DNA of 5,487 bases from Phycisphaerae bacterium (GTDB taxonomy: Bacteria; Planctomycetota; Phycisphaerae; Phycisphaerales; SM1A02), in contig PKCT01000175.1 in NCBI GenBank assembly GCA_002862325.1, forward strand, positions 1 through 5,487. Reading direction: 5' to 3'. A model generated the notes under the pieces. That model worked only from the letters and a program-made list of their open reading frames with translations. It searched no databases and had not been told where the DNA came from. Within the stretch, counting starts at the first letter, position 1, and each line of letters opens with the position of its first letter. A program made the translations under genes and the position numbers. Shown here in pieces: positions 1-5,487 of this stretch.

Positions 1-737
1 TTGTCCTTGATGATCGCCTCGGCCATCTGGACGGAACCCGACGCGGGTGCGTAGTACGCACTGGTGCCCATCAGCTTGACGATTTCACCACCGCCCACCT
101 TGGCGCGATCCACGCACTCGGTGATATCTGCGTCCGAGAGAAGCTGATGCACGGGGATGCCGTGGACCGAGGTGTAGCGCGGGAGCGGGACCATGTCGTC
201 GCCGTGGCCGCCGAGGAGCAGGGCCGAAATGTCCTCCACCGAGCACCCCAGCTTCATCGCCAGGAAGGCTCGATACCGAGCGACGTCGAGGCAGCCGGCC
301 TGTCCCACGATTCGGTGGCTCGGAAAGCCACTCGCCTTCCATGCGGTGTACACCATGGCGTCGAGAGGATTGGAGACGAGAATCATGACCGCATCTGGGG
401 AATGCTTCGCGACCTCTTCCGAAACCGACTTGACGATCTTCACGTTGGTCTCGATGAGATCGTCGCGACTCATGCCCGGCTTCCGAGGCAAGCCGGCCGT
501 GACGATGACCACGTCGCTCCCGGCGGTGTCCGCGTAGTCGGAGGTGCCGTGGACGTTCGCGTCGAATCGCTCCATCGGGGCACAGCAGTACAAATCGAGC
601 GCCTTCCCCTTGGCCACCCCTTCCTTGTCGGGGATGTCGAGCAGGACGATGTCGCCGAGCTCCTTCGCGGCGGCCCAGTGGGCACAGGTCGCACCGACGT
701 TTCCGGCTCCGATGACACTGATCTTCGCGCGTCCCAT
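1..737 (-). CDS. mdh: Malate dehydrogenase (LDH-like type), 3' end cut by window edge
   Basis: NAD-dependent malate dehydrogenase interconverts malate and oxaloacetate in the cytoplasmic TCA cycle. I translated this open frame directly. It starts at ATG 737 and stays open to the left edge, giving 245 complete residues of the family's roughly 310. The Rossmann motif GAGNVGA is at residues 10-16 and the acidic residue expected to bind the NAD ribose is in LLDI at 32-35. The segment GLPRKPGMSRDDL at 82-94 has Arg where lactate dehydrogenases have Gln, which marks malate specificity. VSNPLD is at 121-126. The catalytic Asp151 and Arg154 lie in GQAGCLDVARYR, and the catalytic His178 in GGHGDDMVP. 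The family usually has GMAGVLD and GGHGDTMVP, so these are mild variants. An AGGAG site (750-754) precedes the start by 12 bases, a long spacing. The gene is divergent from the DNA glycosylase. I am very sure of the family, and malate rather than lactate specificity is well supported. Confidence 0.95.
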   Translation of the reverse strand, partial: MGRAKISVIGAGNVGATCAHWAAAKELGDIVLLDIPDKEGVAKGKALDLYCCAPMERFDANVHGTSDYADTAGSDVVIVTAGLPRKPGMSRDDLIETNVKIVKSVSEEVAKHSPDAVMILVSNPLDAMVYTAWKASGFPSHRIVGQAGCLDVARYRAFLAMKLGCSVEDISALLLGGHGDDMVPLPRYTSVHGIPVHQLLSDADITECVDRAKVGGGEIVKLMGTSAYYAPASGSVQMAEAIIKD

Positions 738-749
738 GGTGTGAGGTCT

Positions 750-754
750 CTCCT
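750..754 (-). promoter_or_regulatory. Ribosome binding site of mdh
   Basis: The minus strand reads AGGAG here, followed by 12 bases and then the ATG at 737. The match to Shine-Dalgarno is perfect but the spacing is longer than the usual 5-9 bases. It supports ATG 737 as the start, which also fits the family N-terminus. Confidence 0.5.
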
Positions 755-819
755 GAGATCGAGGCTTCGAGGTTGATCCACATCCGACGAATCGACGATC
801 GACGCCGGAGGAATCGGGC

Positions 820-825
820 ATGATA
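820..825 (-). promoter_or_regulatory. Possible -10 hexamer for mdh
   Basis: The minus strand reads TATCAT, which matches the bacterial -10 consensus TATAAT at five of six positions. It would give mdh a leader of about 75 bases. I see no convincing -35 hexamer at 16-18 bases upstream, so this is only a weak candidate. The same bases form part of a short word shared with the other divergent spacer at 4670-4680. Confidence 0.2.
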
Positions 826-853
826 CGCTGCCCGACTGTTTCCGGAGACGAGC

Positions 854-858
854 AGGAG
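854..858 (+). promoter_or_regulatory. Ribosome binding site that selects a CTG start for the YcaQ-type gene
   Basis: AGGAG lies eight bases before a CTG codon at 867-869. That codon is in frame with the conserved YcaQ N-terminus. The frame from 777 onward contains no ATG, GTG or TTG until 1155. This site with its CTG is therefore the best visible initiation signal that keeps the conserved domain intact. The inference needs experimental or comparative support. Confidence 0.4.
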
Positions 859-866
859 ATCCAGCT

Positions 867-2075
867 CTGCCGAGCCCACCCCCCCATGCCTGGCTGGTCC
901 GACCGTCACAGGCGAGACGCATCCTCCTGGCGGCCCAGGCACTCTCCGCCCCACCCCGCCGCCGGAGCGGGCCGGCGTCCGTCCAGACACTGATCGACAC
1001 GCTGGGATTCGTACAGGTCGATTCGATCAACGTCATCGAACGGGCCCACCACCTCATCCTGCACGCACGCCTGGAGAGCTACCGGCCTTCCTCGCTGACC
1101 CGCCTCCTCGAACGCGATCGTCGACTCTTCGAACACTGGACGCACGATGCGAGCGTGATACCGATCGAGTTCTATCCCTTCTGGAAGCATCGATTCAAGG
1201 CCCATGCGGCTCGATCGCTCGAGCGGGCCTGGTGGACGAAGCGACTAGGCGGGCAGGACGCGCCATCGCTTCTCCGCCGCGTGCTTCGCGAGGTCCGCCG
1301 GAATGGACCGATCCGGGCTCGCGAACTGGCTCCTGATCGCCGGGGCGAGGGAACCTGGTGGAACTGGCACCCGGGCAAGGTCGCCTTGGAACACCTCTGG
1401 CGCACGGGCCAGGTGGCGATCGAGGGACGTGAGGGATTCGAGAAACGCTACGACCTCGCAGCTCGGGTCCATGCCGCCGCCCATCGAACGAAACGCCCTC
1501 CGCGCCGTCAGCTGATCGACTGGGCGTGCCGATCGGCCATCGATCGACTGGGAGTGGCCACTCCGGGCGAAATCGCAGCGTTCTGGAAGGCGGTCCCCAT
1601 CGTGGAAGCACGCCACTGGTGCGACCGAGCGATCGACTCGGGCGATATCGATCCCGTCATGATCGAGGACATCCAGGGCGGACGACAGCGGGCCGTCGCC
1701 ACCCCGCATGCTCGACGTTGGGCGAACCTCGATCCCTGGTCGGACGAATTCCGGTTGCTGTGCCCGTTCGACCCGGTCATCCGGGATCGAAGACGCCTCG
1801 AGCGTCGATTCGGGTTCGACTATCGGTTCGAGGCGTTCACCCCCGCGGCCAAACGTCGCTACGGCTACTACGTCATGCCGATCCTCCACGGAGAACGTTT
1901 CGTGGGAAGGATCGATCCACGGTTCGATCGAAACGCCGGACGACTGGAGATCCGAGGGCCATGGTGGGAGAAGGAGGCGGGAGACCGGAACGACCGCCGC
2001 AGACTCGATCGCGCACTCGACCGACTCGCGGAACGCCTCGAAGCCTCGCGAGGCTGGCGTTACGCCCGGGACTAG
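867..2075 (+). CDS. YcaQ/AlkZ-type winged-helix DNA glycosylase, probable non-canonical start
   Basis: This is a member of the HTH_42 family (COG3214). Characterised members E. coli YcaQ and Streptomyces AlkZ are DNA glycosylases that unhook interstrand crosslinks and remove bulky N-alkyl purines. The 402 residues from CTG 867 match E. coli YcaQ (about 410). QARRILLAAQ at residues 15-24 is the first conserved helix. FVQVDSINV holds the catalytic Q-x-D motif (Gln50, Asp52), the YcaQ form rather than AlkZ's Q-x-Q. Then come HWTHDAS (about 90-96), WWNWHPGK (about 164-171), LCPFDPVIRDR (about 298-308) and FGFDYRFEAFTPAAKRRYGYY (split across about 315-335). No ATG, GTG or TTG occurs in this frame before GTG 1155, and starting there would delete the catalytic motif. 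I chose CTG 867 for its AGGAG site. The alternatives are ATG 820, in another frame with GGAGGA upstream and a C7 run at 879-885, or a sequence error. The family is certain; the start is not. The gene is divergent from mdh and converges with the minus-strand genes. Confidence 0.85.
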   Translation: MPSPPPHAWLVRPSQARRILLAAQALSAPPRRRSGPASVQTLIDTLGFVQVDSINVIERAHHLILHARLESYRPSSLTRLLERDRRLFEHWTHDASVIPIEFYPFWKHRFKAHAARSLERAWWTKRLGGQDAPSLLRRVLREVRRNGPIRARELAPDRRGEGTWWNWHPGKVALEHLWRTGQVAIEGREGFEKRYDLAARVHAAAHRTKRPPRRQLIDWACRSAIDRLGVATPGEIAAFWKAVPIVEARHWCDRAIDSGDIDPVMIEDIQGGRQRAVATPHARRWANLDPWSDEFRLLCPFDPVIRDRRRLERRFGFDYRFEAFTPAAKRRYGYYVMPILHGERFVGRIDPRFDRNAGRLEIRGPWWEKEAGDRNDRRRLDRALDRLAERLEASRGWRYARD

Positions 2076-2096
2076 CCCGAGGCGTCTGCACCATCC

Positions 2097-2339
2097 CCCC
2101 ACCGGGCTCGGGCTTGACGACCCGGTCGGCCGGAACATCACTCCAGGCCCGTGTGGTGCCGTCGGGCCGGAGAACCTCGATCCTCTTTTCGTGACCGCCG
2201 CCGCACCAAGCCCGGCGTGCGCTCCAGGATCACGGCTGACGGGATCGCTGGAGTCGGATCGAATGTTGCGAGTCGGACTTCGGTCGTCGGTCTCAACCGT
2301 GACGAGGCCTCCCAAGGCGGACCCTCCGCCCACAACGGT
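2097..2339 (-). pseudogene. Decayed C-terminal fragment of an ASPIC/UnbV (CRTAC1-like) protein
   Basis: Two adjacent minus-strand frames carry, in the right order and spacing, the hallmarks of the ASPIC/UnbV domain (PF07593). The first frame, about 2339-2190, reads SALGGLVTVETDDR and then HAGLG, resembling the family's N-x-IGA-VTV and HFGLG. The second frame, about 2187-2097, reads RIEVLRPDG and then DVPADRVV, matching the family's IEVRWPDG and DVPADR segments. Skipping the two bases at 2188-2189 joins the halves with the usual distance between GLG and RIEV. No start codon or upstream FG-GAP/VCBS repeats are visible, because the crcB gene begins to the right. The fragment fills the gap between the convergent glycosylase and crcB genes. 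Intact members are secreted or surface proteins with a C-terminal domain of this kind. I recognised it from remembered family patterns, so it could be a chance resemblance, but three ordered motifs make that unlikely. Confidence 0.55.
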
Positions 2340-2359
2340 CGTCCGATTTCCCTGGCGTA

Positions 2360-2818
2360 TCACGACCGCGAATCGAACGAAGATCGCTGTTTTCGCCCGA
2401 TCGACAACCCGAGGAGCACCATGACCGGTCCCAGAAGCAGCATCATCAGGAGTTCGACCATCATGCCTGATTCCAGAGGCTGGGGAGCTCCCGATCCCAG
2501 CCAGGACACGAGGCCCGAATAGGTCGTGAAAGCTCCCAGGCCGCCGGCCCCGAGGAACGCGAGCATTCGCTCCCGCCCCCCGAGCTCCGAGAGCGGCGAT
2601 TCGGCGTCCGAAGGTCCGCCTTGCGGATCGAATCGTACGTACACAAGACCGATCAGGAACGCGCCGAGCAGGTTGACGATCGCCAAGCCCGATCCCACGT
2701 CTCCGCCGAGCGCATGCACGGACCACTCGATCAGATGTCGAAGCATCGCACCGACGGCGCCTCCGAGCGCGACGAATGGAGCCAACCTGACCGCGGATGC
2801 TGCGCTCGTCGGCCTCAT
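2360..2818 (-). CDS. crcB: CrcB/Fluc fluoride channel subunit, second of pair
   Basis: This is a small four-helix membrane protein of the CrcB (Fluc) family, which exports fluoride passively through a dimeric pore in the inner membrane. The 152 residues show GGAVGAMLR at 19-27, VNLLGAFLIG at 48-57 with the conserved pore Asn49, and GGLGAFTTYS at 92-101. The last is the FTTFS box with Phe replaced by Tyr. A longer than usual charged loop (residues 62-84) separates helices 2 and 3. Arg/Lys lie in the N-tail (2, 11), the second loop (62, 82, 84) and the C-tail (142, 143, 145, 151), so the predicted topology is N-in. The ATG start at 2818 overlaps the stop of the upstream crcB as ATGA, which implies translational coupling. 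It most likely forms a heterodimer with that partner. The in-frame extension upstream of 2818 overlaps the neighbouring crcB in another frame and is spurious. Confidence 0.9.
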   Translation of the reverse strand: MRPTSAASAVRLAPFVALGGAVGAMLRHLIEWSVHALGGDVGSGLAIVNLLGAFLIGLVYVRFDPQGGPSDAESPLSELGGRERMLAFLGAGGLGAFTTYSGLVSWLGSGAPQPLESGMMVELLMMLLLGPVMVLLGLSIGRKQRSSFDSRS

Positions 2819-3189
2819 GCAGCGTGTCCTCCAGCCAGCCATGAGACCAGGATCCAGGCAAGCAGCCCCAGGACCGGGGTCGAGATCCAGATCACCACCG
2901 CGGTCACCTTCCGACCAAGCTGGTAGAGAAGGACCACGTCGATCATCGCGGTCGAGAAGGTGGTGAATCCTCCAAGCAGGCCGACGACGACGAATGCATG
3001 CATTCCCGTGGCCAGACTTGCTGCGTAGGCCAGAGCGACCAGCCCCCCGCCCGCCACGTTGACGAGGAAGATCGTGAACCAGGCGGGTAGTCGGAACGCT
3101 CGCGAACACACCTCGAGCATCGCGTATCGAAGTGTCGCGCCACAAGCACCACCAAGCCCGGCCAGGATGAGGACGTTCACACCAGACAC
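2815..3189 (-). CDS. crcB: CrcB/Fluc fluoride channel subunit, first of pair
   Basis: This is a four-helix fluoride channel subunit of 124 residues, the usual family length. Motifs are GGACGATLRY at 13-22, LVNVAGGG at 42-49 with the conserved pore Asn44, and GGFTTFST at 73-80, the canonical phenylalanine box. Positive residues fall in the first loop (Arg21, 30, 33) and the third loop (Arg93, Lys94), while both tails and the second loop lack Arg and Lys. By the positive-inside rule it is N-out, opposite to its downstream neighbour. It starts at GTG 3189. An in-frame TGA a short way upstream (about 27 bases) limits the choice, and GTG 3180 is the only close alternative. No clear Shine-Dalgarno is present. 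It lies 46 bases after the nucleoside transporter stop, so the two are probably cotranscribed. I saw no fluoride riboswitch in that gap, which is too short for one. Confidence 0.92.
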   Translation of the reverse strand: MSGVNVLILAGLGGACGATLRYAMLEVCSRAFRLPAWFTIFLVNVAGGGLVALAYAASLATGMHAFVVVGLLGGFTTFSTAMIDVVLLYQLGRKVTAVVIWISTPVLGLLAWILVSWLAGGHAA

Positions 3190-3235
3190 GCGGCAATGGT
3201 ACCCCGATCGGAATCACCGTCGACCGCGTGGCTCG

Positions 3236-4567
3236 CTAGACGTTCTGCGACACGATCGACGATGCGAGCGTCGCAGTGCACCAGCACGCGAGGAGGCCCG
3301 CGATCAGGGCCCGAGGGGCGATGTCCGAGATCTCCGCTCGTCGACTGGGCGCTATCGCGCCGAGGCCACCGATCTGGATCGCCATCGAGGGCACGTTCGC
3401 GAATCCACAGAGCGCGTAGGTCACGACCACGGCTGCGCGAGGCGAGATCGCCTCCCGCTCCAGAAGATCCGCCAGCTCCGCGTAGGCGACGAACTCGGTC
3501 GCCACCACCGAAGTTCCGAGCAGACGGCCGATCGCCGCCATGTCCTCGACCGGCGATCCGATCAACCACGCGATCGGTCGGAAGATCACGCCGAGGAGAC
3601 CTTGAATGCTGAACACGCCGATCCCCGCCTCGGCACGCCATGCCGCAATCCAGGAAACGTCGCTCAGGGCCCTCAAGGGCCAATCCAGAAGCGCGAGTAT
3701 CGCGATGAACGCGACCAGCATCGCACCGACGTTCAATGCCAGCTTGAGTCCGTCGGACGCCCCGAGCACGACGGCGTCGAGCGTGTTCGCCGCAGGTCGC
3801 TCGACGACCGGTTGGGCCTCGAGCGTCTCGACGGGTTCGACCTCCTTCTCGGGCAGGATGATCTTCGCCATCACGAAGGCCGCGGGTGCCGACATCAACG
3901 AGGCGGTCAGGAGATGCTTGGCGAACATCACCCGGCGTGCTTCGTCCGTCCCCCCCAGGAATTCGACGTATCCGGCGAAGACGCTTCCCGCGATCGTGGC
4001 GAAGCCCGACGCCATGACGACCATCAACTGCGATCGCGTGATGCGGGGAAGGAAGGGACGGATGCAGAGCGGTGCCTCGGTCTGCCCGACCAGGACGTTG
4101 GCCGCGACGGCGACGGATTCCAGACCCGAGACGCCCAGCGTCCGCCGCATGACCCAGGCCATGCCGGCGATGATCCGCTGCATGATGCCCAGGTGGTAGA
4201 GCGCCGCCATGACGGCCGCGAAGTAGACGATGACCGGAAGAACGCGGAAGGCAAAGACGAATCCGGCCGGACCTCCGGGCGACGCGAGCGGGCCGAAGAG
4301 GAACTCGGCGCCCGCGGAGGCCATGCCGATGGCGACCGTCACCTTGGTCGCCAGCCACTCGAACGCCATGGAGGTCCCGGGGACTCTGAGCAGCAGCAGC
4401 GCGATGGCGACCTGAAGCCCGATCCCGCCGAGCACCACCCGCCAGGGGAATCGACGACGATCGGCGGAGAACGCCCAGGCGATGACGCACAGAACGGCGA
4501 TTCCCACGCCGGCTCGCAGCCACGATCCGGACTCGATCATCGCGACGACTGTGTTCACCTCGCCCAT
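3236..4567 (-). CDS. Concentrative nucleoside transporter (CNT/NupC family)
   Basis: This inner-membrane symporter takes up nucleosides using a sodium or proton gradient. With the ATG at 4567 it has 443 residues. The N-terminal helix is at about 17-36 (GVGIAVLCVIAWAF). ANVLVGQTEAPL at 156-167 contains the sodium ligand Asn157 and the substrate-binding Gln-Thr-Glu (162-164). ATIAGS is at 190-195, NVGAMLVAF at 279-287 and FSIQGLLGVIFRPIAWLIG at 319-337. ATEFVAY has the nucleoside-binding Glu358, and GFANVPSM at 388-395 has Asn391 and Ser394. IQIGGLGAIAPSRR follows at 397-410. Vibrio CNT has Leu-Ser where this protein has Val-Pro in the GFAN segment. The conserved sodium site suggests sodium coupling. 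GTG 4642 and ATG 4540 are alternative starts; none has a good Shine-Dalgarno, and 4540 aligns best with short family members. It leads a probable operon with the crcB pair and is divergent from the Nudix gene. The exact substrate range is unknown. Confidence 0.92.
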   Translation of the reverse strand: MGEVNTVVAMIESGSWLRAGVGIAVLCVIAWAFSADRRRFPWRVVLGGIGLQVAIALLLLRVPGTSMAFEWLATKVTVAIGMASAGAEFLFGPLASPGGPAGFVFAFRVLPVIVYFAAVMAALYHLGIMQRIIAGMAWVMRRTLGVSGLESVAVAANVLVGQTEAPLCIRPFLPRITRSQLMVVMASGFATIAGSVFAGYVEFLGGTDEARRVMFAKHLLTASLMSAPAAFVMAKIILPEKEVEPVETLEAQPVVERPAANTLDAVVLGASDGLKLALNVGAMLVAFIAILALLDWPLRALSDVSWIAAWRAEAGIGVFSIQGLLGVIFRPIAWLIGSPVEDMAAIGRLLGTSVVATEFVAYAELADLLEREAISPRAAVVVTYALCGFANVPSMAIQIGGLGAIAPSRRAEISDIAPRALIAGLLACWCTATLASSIVSQNV

Positions 4568-4671
4568 GAGGACATGTGACCACGCCACCGCCATCGACGA
4601 CCGAGACCGCAGAGCCGTCGAACACTTATCCAGAGGTCCCACCCGCCTGTACTCACATCGATCGCAGATGG

Positions 4672-4677
4672 CATGAT
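4672..4677 (+). promoter_or_regulatory. Possible -10 element of a leaderless Nudix transcript
   Basis: CATGAT matches the -10 consensus at four of six positions and lies six bases before the ATG at 4684. Transcription from it would begin at or next to the start codon, which would fit the absence of a ribosome binding site. The -35 region is poor, so the call is weak. Confidence 0.15.
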
Positions 4678-4683
4678 CCGTGC

Positions 4684-5217
4684 ATGTCCGATTCCCGCCC
4701 CGACGCTCATCCCCCCTTCCTTCAGCTGGTCGAATCGGAGGGGTGGCAGTACACCACCCGTACCCGCGGAACCGGCGTGGTGGGGATCGTGACGCTCACC
4801 ACCGCCAACGAGGTGATCCTGGTCGAGCAGCACCGTGTCCCAGTTGGACGTCCCGTTCTGGAACTTCCCGCGGGACTGGTGGGAGACGAACCCGACGAGT
4901 CCCGGGAAACTCGACTCGAAGCGGCCCAACGAGAGCTGCGCGAGGAGACCGGTTTCACCTCGACGCAATGGACGGAGCTGGGCATGGTCACGAGCTCCGC
5001 CGGCCTCACGGACGAGCAGGTCACGATCTTCGTCGCAAGGGAGGCGGACAGACGCGATCCGGGAGGAGGCGTCGGTGACGAACGAATCAAGGTTCACGTG
5101 GTGCCGAGGGATCTCCTGCCCGGCGTTCTCGCCGCAAGACTCGCCGCGGGCGAGCCGGTCGACGGAAAGGTCTTCGCGATCGAGGCGATGCTCGGCCTGA
5201 CCGAATCGAGTCCCTGA
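4684..5217 (+). CDS. Nudix hydrolase, ADP-ribose pyrophosphatase (NudF-like)
   Basis: Nudix hydrolases of this type cleave ADP-ribose or related nucleoside diphosphate sugars into AMP and a phospho-sugar in the cytoplasm. The 177 residues include a beta-strand region GVVGIVTLTTANEVILVEQHR at 31-51 (split here across two strands), then LELPAG at 59-64, typical of the ADPRase group. The Nudix box follows, with its core REL-x-EETGF at 83-91 holding metal ligands Glu87 and Glu88. The loop between the box glycine and the first Glu is longer than the canonical five residues. SSAGLTDEQ at 104-112 corresponds to the SPGxSDE segment of ADPRases, with Ala where Pro is usual. ATG 4684 is chosen because the family N-terminus begins here. 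The upstream in-frame ATG at 4576 would add 36 unconserved residues and run back over the start region of the divergent transporter. No Shine-Dalgarno is visible, so initiation may be leaderless. Substrate is assigned only at family level. Confidence 0.88.
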   Translation: MSDSRPDAHPPFLQLVESEGWQYTTRTRGTGVVGIVTLTTANEVILVEQHRVPVGRPVLELPAGLVGDEPDESRETRLEAAQRELREETGFTSTQWTELGMVTSSAGLTDEQVTIFVAREADRRDPGGGVGDERIKVHVVPRDLLPGVLAARLAAGEPVDGKVFAIEAMLGLTESSP

Positions 5218-5382
5218 GTCACCACCTCAGACCGGATCGGTGACCGGGACCAAGATGAAACTCGACACCGTTGTTCGGGGCAGACGACGTGGCACAGCAT
5301 CCTCCGAAGTGAAGCGTACGTCATCAAAGGCGATCCCCACGCCGAGGAAGCGAGGATCTTGGCAGCGTCGCCTGAAGCACAA
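5218..5382. other. Non-coding spacer between Nudix gene and tRNA terminator
   Basis: I see no recognisable gene in this 165-base stretch. A five-base inverted repeat (CTGAG at 5214-5218, CTCAG at 5226-5230) sits over the Nudix stop codon. It has no T-run and is not a convincing terminator. The open frames crossing this region do not resemble any family. Confidence 0.5.
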
Positions 5383-5410
5383 CCCCTCCCGTGATTGCTC
5401 ACGAGAGGGG
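5383..5410 (-). terminator. Hairpin terminator of the tRNA-Ile transcript
   Basis: Arms 5383-5393 and 5400-5410 can form an 11-base-pair GC-rich stem with one C-A mismatch and a six-base loop. On the minus strand the hairpin begins nine bases after the tRNA 3' end and is followed by TTGTGCTT, a modest T-rich tail. Orientation and position fit intrinsic termination of the tRNA. On the plus strand no T-run follows, so it is less likely to serve the Nudix gene, though it could act weakly in both directions. Confidence 0.7.
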
Positions 5411-5419
5411 CTGCACGAA

Positions 5420-5487
<68 letters not shown>

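Noticed and set aside
147..776. A 209-codon plus-strand open frame at the left end
   Set aside because: It is the antisense shadow of malate dehydrogenase, whose motifs are unambiguous on the minus strand.
2074..2114. An eight-base inverted repeat (AGCCCGAG and CTCGGGCT) after the glycosylase stop
   Set aside because: The loop is 25 bases and no T-run follows on either strand, so I cannot support an intrinsic terminator.
2146..2168. Six-base inverted repeat GGCCCG/CGGGCC in the convergent gap
   Set aside because: It is short, has no T-run, and lies inside the ASPIC/UnbV-like remnant, where GC-rich codons can produce it.
1245..2861. A 538-codon minus-strand open frame
   Set aside because: It runs antisense through the whole recognised glycosylase body and out of frame through a crcB gene. 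Its translation is low-complexity Arg/Ser/Gly-rich and matches no family over most of its length. Only the short part at about 2190-2339 resembles the ASPIC/UnbV domain, and that is reported separately.
3059..4579. A 506-codon plus-strand open frame
   Set aside because: It is antisense to the nucleoside transporter and the first crcB. Its Arg/Asp/His/Gly-rich sequence is typical of a shadow frame in GC-rich DNA.
4568..4683. Possible fluoride riboswitch ahead of the transporter and crcB operon
   Set aside because: I looked for the conserved fluoride riboswitch core on the minus strand of this spacer and found no recognisable match.
4576..4683. Upstream start at ATG 4576 for the Nudix gene
   Set aside because: The extra 36 residues are Thr/Pro-rich and unlike the family, and the extension runs back over the transporter start region on the opposite strand. 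ATG 4684 gives the usual N-terminus.
5094..5402. A 102-codon minus-strand open frame over the Nudix 3' end
   Set aside because: It has no family resemblance, overlaps the Nudix gene antisense and runs into the terminator hairpin.

Overview
The window is a GC-rich bacterial chromosome segment whose genes sit on both strands and look like ordinary metabolism, transport and repair. I infer Planctomycetota, possibly Phycisphaerae. The grounds are high GC, heavy use of CGA/TCG-rich words, scarce Shine-Dalgarno sites, an LDH-like malate dehydrogenase with a GQAGCLD active-site segment, and a remnant of an ASPIC/UnbV protein, a family abundant in that phylum. No phylogenetic marker is present, so this assignment is tentative.

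Layout from left to right. Positions 1-737 (minus) hold the N-terminal 245 residues of malate dehydrogenase, which runs off the left edge. A divergent spacer follows, then a plus-strand YcaQ/AlkZ-type DNA glycosylase ending at 2075. Its frame has no ATG, GTG or TTG before position 1155, yet the conserved N-terminus and catalytic QxD motif lie upstream of that. I therefore place the start at a CTG at 867 that has a good ribosome binding site. Next, on the minus strand (about 2097-2339), is what looks like a decayed, frameshifted C-terminus of an ASPIC/UnbV (CRTAC1-like) gene. Upstream of it on the same strand lies a likely operon: a CNT-family nucleoside transporter (about 4567 to 3236), then two small CrcB/Fluc fluoride channel subunits (3189-2815 and 2818-2360) that overlap by an ATGA.

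Divergent from the transporter is a plus-strand Nudix hydrolase of the ADP-ribose pyrophosphatase type (4684-5217). The right edge carries a minus-strand tRNA-Ile(GAU), cut at its 5' end, followed on its own strand by a hairpin terminator.

The genes do not form a single pathway. The only tight functional unit is the crcB pair, whose charge distribution predicts opposite membrane orientations, as expected for a heterodimeric fluoride channel. I see no CRISPR array, insertion sequence, phage gene or defence system. The points most worth a second look are the hidden ycaQ N-terminus, the ASPIC/UnbV remnant, the antiparallel crcB pair and the A-C mismatch in the tRNA T-stem.
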